Assembly: GCF_017976235.1 (NCBI RefSeq)
Contig: NZ_JACVHC010000002.1
Coordinates: 62,001-126,000 of the forward strand
Source: Pseudomonas anatoliensis
GTDB lineage: Bacteria > Pseudomonadota > Gammaproteobacteria > Pseudomonadales > Pseudomonadaceae
Direction of reading: 5' to 3'
DNA length: 64,000 nucleotides
A program made the translations under genes and the position numbers. A model generated the notes under the pieces. That model had not been told where the DNA came from. It did no database searches and worked only from the letters and a program-made list of their open reading frames with translations. This document shows, piece by piece, positions 58,484-64,000 of the stretch. The first letter of the stretch is position 1; the number at the start of each line of letters is the position of its first letter.

Positions 58484-61400
58484 TCAGACGGGCAGTCGGC
58501 TCTGCAGTTTCATTCCTATTTCTGTCAGGCGCTGGGATAACGCTGCGATATCAGGAAACAATACGCCAGTGATCCGAGGCAGGGTGTGGCTCCAGACATA
58601 CACCTGGCCGTCCGCTGTCTGATTCACCGGTGTTCGGACGATGTTGCCTGAACTGTTGCGGCGTATGAGTGTGTAATTGTTGTGCGACTTATCAAGCACG
58701 TACATGCCGTTGCGGTGCAGCAGCCGATCCAGTGTTTGCTCCGTCCAGGTGACTGGCGGTGCTTCGATTTGCAGGCGCAGGTCAGCTAGCAGGTAGTCGA
58801 ATGAGTCGCGGGTGCTCGCGCCATTGTCAAAGGGGCCGCGAGCGATCTCGACGCCCGGGTCGATGCCCACGCCAGCCCCTTCTGAGGGGAAGGTTTCTTC
58901 TATCCGTAAACCGATGCCGCCTGTGAGCTCGCTGATGCCTGGCAGGTTTCTGAAGTTATTGGTGTTCTGGGCATCGATCAGCGCGATCCATTTACCCGGC
59001 CCGTTAGCAGCATTGTCACCCCCAATGATCAGCGACATCAGGTTCGTGTGCATCATTTGCTCCTCAATCGAGGTCAGCGATACCTTCGCTTTGTAAGTTG
59101 CCGCGCAATCGAGGCTTTGAATCCGGATGCCATTGGCCTGGGCAGCCTTGACCAGTTCCAGCATGTTGAACGCCTCGTTCGGGTCGGTTCCAAGGCTGGT
59201 CAGGTAAATGCGTAAATCTGCGGACATTTGTCCGGTGGTGTGAAATTTGTTCAGATCAACCTGCGCGAAATCATTGAGCAGGCCACGCACGTAGAGGGTC
59301 TTGGCATGGCGTGCGAACGTGGGCATGTTTTCGATCATGAAGCGCATGCTGGTGATGCGATCAAGCGTTTCGCCGACTGCCAGACCGTCGGTTTGTTCAA
59401 AGATGCGATCAATGAGTACGTCGGTCTGCATTGAGGGGGTGACCTCGGACACGGTCGAACGTACAGGCAGGTTGCTCCAGTCCAGCTCCGCGTATAACGA
59501 CCGGGCCTCATTCAGAAGTAGTGTGCGTCTGTGGGCGAATTGGGTCTCATACACGTTGTCGACCGTTCCACTGCTTCCAGCCTCGGCAGCTACGCCGGCG
59601 GCATCGTCAGGCAAGTTCATCGCCCACTTTCTAAGGTTGGTCACGTCCGCACCGTACGCGTCGTAGTTCGTAAGCACACGGCGCAGAGGGCGGGGAGACG
59701 GCGCGGGCGGCGGCGGCAACAACGCGTCTGGCGATGGTTCTGGCGCGGGGGCCGATGAGGGCGCATGCGGCTTACAGGTGCCGACGCATTGACCGCCTCC
59801 TTTGAGTCGCAGCGCAGGCATGCGCTCCCACTTGCCGCTGGCACTGAAGCGAACCGGCAAGGAGAATGCGAACTGGCTGGGCCGCTCTGGATCGACGATT
59901 GCCCAATTGCCACTGTCCTCGGAGGCATTGAAATAGCGCACGTAGTACGGGTTGCCATCGAGATTGATGGCATAGCCTGGCTCCGTATTGAGGCGGTAAA
60001 TGCCCTGGAACTTCCCCGGTGCGGTCTCGGCACGAAGGTTTTCGAGCACCGCGTCGCATTGATATCTGGCAGGAACCTTCAGTGCAGAGGGCTGTGGCGT
60101 GGCGGGGGCGGGGAGCACTTCGAGATTGGGGGAAACGGGTGTGGCCTCAGCAGATGTTCCGCTTGCCGTCTCGCCGGCCCCGGTTTCAGTCACCAACACC
60201 TGCGGCTTATCAAGCGGTGGCAGGAAGGGCTCGTTCGCCGCGGTAAGCTCGATCAACCCGGCCATCTCTTCAGCCTCCAAAAACTCTACCTGCGGGCCCA
60301 CTTCAAGTAGCTCGCCGGAGCCGATCAGGAACGGCACATTGAACACCGCCTCGATGCCGTTGAGCACCGCCCCGAGGGTGCCGACCCTGCGCTCGGCGGC
60401 AGTCCTGCCGTTGACTGCCAGATCGATGTTCAGGCCCATATTGACGATCCCGGCGCCAATCACTGGCAATGCCAGCGGCCAGCCCACGGTCGCCATCGGC
60501 CCGAATACCTTGAGGCCGGCGCTCAAGTAGCCCATCCAGAGTTTTTTGCGCAGGTCACTGTTGGAGATGAGCGCCAGATTGGCTTCGGCAAACATGGCGT
60601 TGCGGGTCGAATTGCATAGCCAGGTGAGCGCGTCACCGCTGATCGCGACGTTGCTATGGTTGATTATCCGATGATCACTGTGTCCCCAGCCGCTCACCAG
60701 ACGATTCATCAGGTCGGTCAATTTTTCGGTCATGCTGTTGCGGTCGGCCAGCGGGAAACGGCTCAGGAAAATCTTGCGCTTGCCCTCGGAGTTCATCTGA
60801 TCAAGCACCCACCAGTGCAGATCCGCTTCATTCGCCATCACCCGAAAAGCCTGGGCTTCGCCCGGTAAATAGAGGATTTGCCGGCCACTGTCCTCAACCA
60901 GACGCAGCACATGGATGGCTACATGACCATCGAGATTCAATGCGCGGACGTTGCTGCTGGCCGGGTGCGTCGCTTGCAGCGTTTGCAGGGTGACCGGCCA
61001 GGTGATGGTGCCTATCACCGAGTCGACGACGCGTTGAAAATCATTGCTGTTCAGGTGCCCCTGTTTCAGTGCTTGCACCGCCAGTTCGAGAAAACTGCAC
61101 CGCGCCAGCGTGCGGAAATTATCCGCCGAAGATTGCCAGAACGTTGTCAGTTGACGGGTGTAGCGCGTGCTGAAATCGATGCTCCAGAACTCATTCAGAA
61201 CATCACTGCCCCGCAGGCGTACTTCGTTGCGCTGATCGAAGCTTTCGGCGTCCGGGCCATCCGAGTAGAAACCGCAGTAGAGCGCCAGCAGATCCGCATT
61301 GTCCTGATCTGTTGCGCGAAAACGATGGATCACCAGTTGAGTGAGGGTCAACGATTCGTAGGGCTTTTCCTTCTGGTGTTCCCAGCCGGTAAAGGTTAAA

Positions 61401-61606
61401 GCGCTGCTTTGCGCTGTCCTGAAGCGGTGGAAATAAACCCGGTCCGGATCGGTGCCCGAGAGTCCTTTATCGGTCAGCAGTTGACTGGCAGTCTCTCGGG
61501 CCGCCTCCTGCAGGCCGGGACAAACCAGAACGAGTGTTGTAGCGATTGCCTTGAGGCTGGCCTTGTCTGCTGCGTTTGGCAGCAGGCGGCGTTCGGGGGC
61601 GTTCAT
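58484..61606 (-). CDS. Large dermonecrotic-toxin-like protein (toxin A of a tandem pair)
   Basis: 1040 residues from MNAPERRLLPNAADKASLKA, with GGAG six bases before; longer starts lack a site. N-terminal domain (about 20-310) resembles the dermonecrotic-toxin N-terminal region common in Pseudomonas toxins. A hydrophobic stretch (about 355-435; GYLSAGLKVFGPMATVGWPL) may insert in membranes. A YYVRYF / WAIVDPERPSQF / MPALRLKGGGQC module (about 515-610) is followed by a Pro-rich linker (about 615-645). The C-terminal domain (about 735-935; VGETLDRITSMRFMIENM, NGIRIQSLDCAATYK) resembles the EreA/ChaN/Pasteurella-toxin C2-like fold but lacks expected GExH and Glu-His residues. No signal peptide. 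No immunity gene is evident, which fits a eukaryote-directed toxin. Family call moderately sure; target unknown. Confidence 0.72.
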   Translation of the reverse strand: MNAPERRLLPNAADKASLKAIATTLVLVCPGLQEAARETASQLLTDKGLSGTDPDRVYFHRFRTAQSSALTFTGWEHQKEKPYESLTLTQLVIHRFRATDQDNADLLALYCGFYSDGPDAESFDQRNEVRLRGSDVLNEFWSIDFSTRYTRQLTTFWQSSADNFRTLARCSFLELAVQALKQGHLNSNDFQRVVDSVIGTITWPVTLQTLQATHPASSNVRALNLDGHVAIHVLRLVEDSGRQILYLPGEAQAFRVMANEADLHWWVLDQMNSEGKRKIFLSRFPLADRNSMTEKLTDLMNRLVSGWGHSDHRIINHSNVAISGDALTWLCNSTRNAMFAEANLALISNSDLRKKLWMGYLSAGLKVFGPMATVGWPLALPVIGAGIVNMGLNIDLAVNGRTAAERRVGTLGAVLNGIEAVFNVPFLIGSGELLEVGPQVEFLEAEEMAGLIELTAANEPFLPPLDKPQVLVTETGAGETASGTSAEATPVSPNLEVLPAPATPQPSALKVPARYQCDAVLENLRAETAPGKFQGIYRLNTEPGYAINLDGNPYYVRYFNASEDSGNWAIVDPERPSQFAFSLPVRFSASGKWERMPALRLKGGGQCVGTCKPHAPSSAPAPEPSPDALLPPPPAPSPRPLRRVLTNYDAYGADVTNLRKWAMNLPDDAAGVAAEAGSSGTVDNVYETQFAHRRTLLLNEARSLYAELDWSNLPVRSTVSEVTPSMQTDVLIDRIFEQTDGLAVGETLDRITSMRFMIENMPTFARHAKTLYVRGLLNDFAQVDLNKFHTTGQMSADLRIYLTSLGTDPNEAFNMLELVKAAQANGIRIQSLDCAATYKAKVSLTSIEEQMMHTNLMSLIIGGDNAANGPGKWIALIDAQNTNNFRNLPGISELTGGIGLRIEETFPSEGAGVGIDPGVEIARGPFDNGASTRDSFDYLLADLRLQIEAPPVTWTEQTLDRLLHRNGMYVLDKSHNNYTLIRRNSSGNIVRTPVNQTADGQVYVWSHTLPRITGVLFPDIAALSQRLTEIGMKLQSRLPV

Positions 61607-61638
61607 GTACTTCTCCATCCATGGGGAAAACAGTGACG

Positions 61639-61666
61639 CAAACCCCGGGCTCAAGCCTGGGGTTTG
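61639..61666. other. Hairpin between the two toxin genes
   Basis: caaacccc / ggggtttg 8-bp stem without a T-run, 18 bases from the stop of the upstream toxin. It may separate or stabilise the two messages; too short of T to be a sure terminator. Confidence 0.5.
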
Positions 61667-61684
61667 CGGTGTCTGGCATCGGTG

Positions 61685-64000
61685 TCAGTCGGGTAGGCGG
61701 CTCTGCAGCGTCAGACCCATTGCGGTCAGGCGTTGCGACAGTTCCTTGATGTTGGCGAATCGGACGTCGTTGACCTTTGGCCATCCAGGGCGATGCAGGG
61801 AAACGCCATCATCAGCCAGTTGCGTCACGCGTGTGCGCACGAGCACCCCTTGCTTGCTGCGGTGCAGCAAAGTGCAGGTGTCCTCGATCTTTATGAACAT
61901 GAACATGCCACGTCGGTGTAGCAGATTCTCCAGCGTGTCGTTATTCCAGATCACGGGCTCTGCCGGCATTCGCAGGCGCAGATCGGCGCGAAGTACGTCG
62001 TTATTGACAGGTGCTGCAGCGTCATCGGAAAACGCCCCCTGACGCACTTCCACGCCCGGATCGACATCGACCACCATGGGCGTTCCCGTCCCCGTTTCCT
62101 CGATGCGCAAACCGATGCCGCCCTTGATTTCGCTGAGACCGTCCAGCCCCCTGAACGTGTTGGTATTCTGCGCGCCGGTCAGCACTATCCATTTTCCAGG
62201 GCTGTTGATGTAGGCGTCACTCCTCATGACGTTATTGGCCAGAAACGTACCAATCATTTGCTCGTCGTAGGGCGAAGAAGGCGACTTCATCTTGTAGCTC
62301 GCCGCGCAATCGATGCCCTGTACCCGCACGCCGTTTTCCCTGGCCACCCTGACCAGTTCCAGAGCGTTGAAACGTCCCGTCGAATCAGTGCCCAGACTTG
62401 TCAGGTAGGTTCGCAGATCCGCCGACAGGGTCCCGCTGTTGAAGTAACGGTTCAGGTCCACTTGCGCGAAGTCACTGAGTACGCCGCGCATATAAAGGGT
62501 GTTGGCATGGCGGGCAAGTGCCGGCATGTTTTCGATCATGAAACGCATGCTGGTGATACGGTCGAGGGTTTCGCCCACCACCAGGCCGTGTGCCGATTCA
62601 AAGATACGGTCGACCAGTTCGGCGATCGACATTTGTGCATTTAAGGTGATTGCCGGGCGCGCAGGCGAGGTGATCCACGGAAGTTCGTTGAAGAATTGTC
62701 TGGCAGCGACCTGCAGCGATTCAAGCCTGCCTGCTGCATATCGCTCGAAAGGATCCTCCATGCCAAAAGCACCGTCGGCGGTGGGTGTCAGTTCTGCGTG
62801 GGTTTCATTCAGGTTCAGTGCCCAGGCTTTTATCGAGCGGCGCACTGTCGGGTCGATATCGTAGGCAGAGGGCACAATCTGCAACCGGCGTGCTCGCGGA
62901 CTTTGTGCTTCGACTTGTGGTTGCGGCGCGGCGGTTTCGGTGGCTTCGGTGGTCACGGTGGTTTCGGTGGTCTCGACGCTTTCGAGCTCGATATCGGGGG
63001 CGCATGGTTTGCCCATGCATTGGCCACCGCCCCTCAGGCGCAGCGCTGGCATGCGCTCCCACGCGCCTTCGGCGTTCAAGCGAACCGGTAGGGAATGGAC
63101 AAACTGGTTGGGCCGCTCCGGGTCAACGATAGCCCAGTAACCTCCCTCGTTCGGATCGCCGAAATAGCGCACGTAGTAGGGGTTGTCATTCATCAGGATG
63201 GCGAAAGGCGGATCGCTGTCGAGTCGAAAAATATTCTTGAATTGTCCCGCCGAATTGTCTGCGTCCAGTCCGTCGAGCAGCTCATTGCACATGTATTTGT
63301 CAGGAATCGGCGGCGGTGCTGCATGCTCTGCAGGCGTCAATCTTGGGGTTTCCAGCGCTGGCTCGATGACGTCTGGCTCTTCGACAACGCTACTCTGCGT
63401 CGGCTCGATGAGCGGGTCCGACGGCTCAAGTGCCAAATCGTCGCCGCCAAGCTCGGCCATTTCCGCGGCCTCGGAGGACTCCACCTGAACGCCAACTTCC
63501 AGCATCGAGCCAGAGCCCTTCAGAAAGGGGATATTCAACAGCGCGTCGATGCCGCTCATTACCGCACCGAGTACCCCGGCCTTGCGATCACTGGCGGTTT
63601 TGCCATTGACCGCCTGATCGATATTCAGACCCATGCTGGCGATGCTGGCGCCAATCACGGGCAGAGCAACCGGCCAGCCTACAGCGGCCATCGGGCCAAA
63701 TACCTTGAGGCCGGCGCTCAGGTAGCCGATCCAGAGTTTTTTGCGCAAGTCACGGTTGGACGTCAGGGACAGGCTGGCTTCGGCAAACATTGCGGTGCGA
63801 GTCGACTCGCCTAGCCAGCGAAATGCATCACCGCTGATCTCGCGGTCCTGCTGATTGATCAGGTGATGATCGGCGCGGCCCCAGGTGCCGACCAGTTGGT
63901 TCATCAAGTGGGTAAGACCCTCGGTCATCTGCTGACGATCTGCCAGTGCGAAGTGGCTGAGCAGCGCTTCTCGCCGGGTTGCCTCGTTCATCTGCTCGAG
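61685..64000 (-). CDS. Large dermonecrotic-toxin-like protein (toxin B), N-terminus outside window
   Basis: The frame stays open to the window edge; 771 codons of coding sequence plus a stop are visible and about 280 N-terminal residues should be missing, judged by toxin A. Clearly paralogous throughout: the hydrophobic stretch (GYLSAGLKVFGPMAAVGWPVALPVIGAS is nearly the same), the YYVRYF / WAIVDPERPNQF / LRLRGGGQCMG module, and the C-terminal domain with VVGETLDRITSMRFMIENM and VQGIDCAASYKM. The linker differs: Thr/Glu-rich (VETTETTVTTEATETAAP) rather than Pro-rich. The same motif residues are missing as in toxin A. The two genes lie in a row on the same strand, 78 bases apart, probably from a local duplication. 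Confidence 0.72.
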   Translation of the reverse strand, partial: LEQMNEATRREALLSHFALADRQQMTEGLTHLMNQLVGTWGRADHHLINQQDREISGDAFRWLGESTRTAMFAEASLSLTSNRDLRKKLWIGYLSAGLKVFGPMAAVGWPVALPVIGASIASMGLNIDQAVNGKTASDRKAGVLGAVMSGIDALLNIPFLKGSGSMLEVGVQVESSEAAEMAELGGDDLALEPSDPLIEPTQSSVVEEPDVIEPALETPRLTPAEHAAPPPIPDKYMCNELLDGLDADNSAGQFKNIFRLDSDPPFAILMNDNPYYVRYFGDPNEGGYWAIVDPERPNQFVHSLPVRLNAEGAWERMPALRLRGGGQCMGKPCAPDIELESVETTETTVTTEATETAAPQPQVEAQSPRARRLQIVPSAYDIDPTVRRSIKAWALNLNETHAELTPTADGAFGMEDPFERYAAGRLESLQVAARQFFNELPWITSPARPAITLNAQMSIAELVDRIFESAHGLVVGETLDRITSMRFMIENMPALARHANTLYMRGVLSDFAQVDLNRYFNSGTLSADLRTYLTSLGTDSTGRFNALELVRVARENGVRVQGIDCAASYKMKSPSSPYDEQMIGTFLANNVMRSDAYINSPGKWIVLTGAQNTNTFRGLDGLSEIKGGIGLRIEETGTGTPMVVDVDPGVEVRQGAFSDDAAAPVNNDVLRADLRLRMPAEPVIWNNDTLENLLHRRGMFMFIKIEDTCTLLHRSKQGVLVRTRVTQLADDGVSLHRPGWPKVNDVRFANIKELSQRLTAMGLTLQSRLPD

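Noticed and set aside
61607..61684. Immunity gene between the toxin genes
   Set aside because: The gap is only 78 bases and holds a hairpin, too short for a protein-coding gene.

Overview
The window reads as a chromosomal segment of a Pseudomonas of the fluorescens group. The evidence is the GC-rich coding sequence, the gene order cysE-iscRSUA-hscBA-fdx-iscX-ndk-rlmN-pilF-rodZ-ispG-hisS-yfgM-bamB-der, the cyoABCDE block preceded by hmp and dsbB, the queA-tgt-yajC-secD-secF block, and many REP/REPIN-like inverted repeats of the types 'GTAGGAGCTGCCGAAGG' and 'GTGGGAGCGGGCTTGCCC'. No plasmid, integrase, transposase or CRISPR signal is visible. The species assignment is inference.

Layout. 1-7.5 kb: 3' part of flavohaemoglobin hmp, dsbB, a long non-coding leader, and the cytochrome bo3 operon cyoABCDE. 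7.8-14.5 kb: a RidA-family protein, an unknown protein, an AT-richer islet holding an HNH endonuclease and a divergent DEDDh exonuclease-BRCT protein, a GNAT enzyme, a LysR regulator with a divergent class III aminotransferase, and a YefM-YoeB toxin-antitoxin pair. 14.6-21.4 kb: a PhoD-like phosphatase, several uncharacterised membrane or secreted proteins (two of them paralogous), and a relic of a colicin/pyocin HNH DNase domain with an intact immunity gene, next to tRNA-Leu(CAA). 21.5-27.7 kb: queuosine synthesis (queA, tgt), the Sec accessory complex (yajC, secD, secF) and a glycine-zipper protein. 27.9-45.7 kb: suhB, trmJ, cysE, the Isc iron-sulfur operon and the long housekeeping series through der. 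46-49.7 kb: an aminotransferase coupled to an omega-amidase, and leuA with a candidate leader peptide. 50.2-55 kb: an M23 peptidase with xseA, a LysR regulator divergent from a TSUP permease, and a CxxC protein. 55.2-58.4 kb: guaB and guaA. 58.4-64 kb: two tandem, closely related giant toxin-like proteins on the minus strand, the second running off the window.

How the genes work together. CysE makes O-acetylserine for cysteine; IscS takes sulfur from cysteine, IscU and IscA build and deliver clusters with HscA, HscB and Fdx, and IscR senses the outcome and should repress its own promoter, where a type 1-like site overlaps the -35/-10 region. RlmN and IspG, a little downstream, are themselves Fe-S enzymes. 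YajC-SecD-SecF, YfgM and BamB serve protein export and outer-membrane assembly. GuaB and GuaA form the GMP branch.

The most noteworthy accessory content is (a) the tandem toxin pair, whose C-terminal domains resemble the EreA/ChaN/PMT-type fold but lack the expected motif residues, (b) the HNH protein with an alkyltransferase-like N-terminus beside the exonuclease-BRCT protein, (c) the truncated bacteriocin nuclease with a preserved toxin/immunity overlap, and (d) a 25-codon open frame upstream of leuA. All function calls rest on reading motifs by eye; no database search was run.
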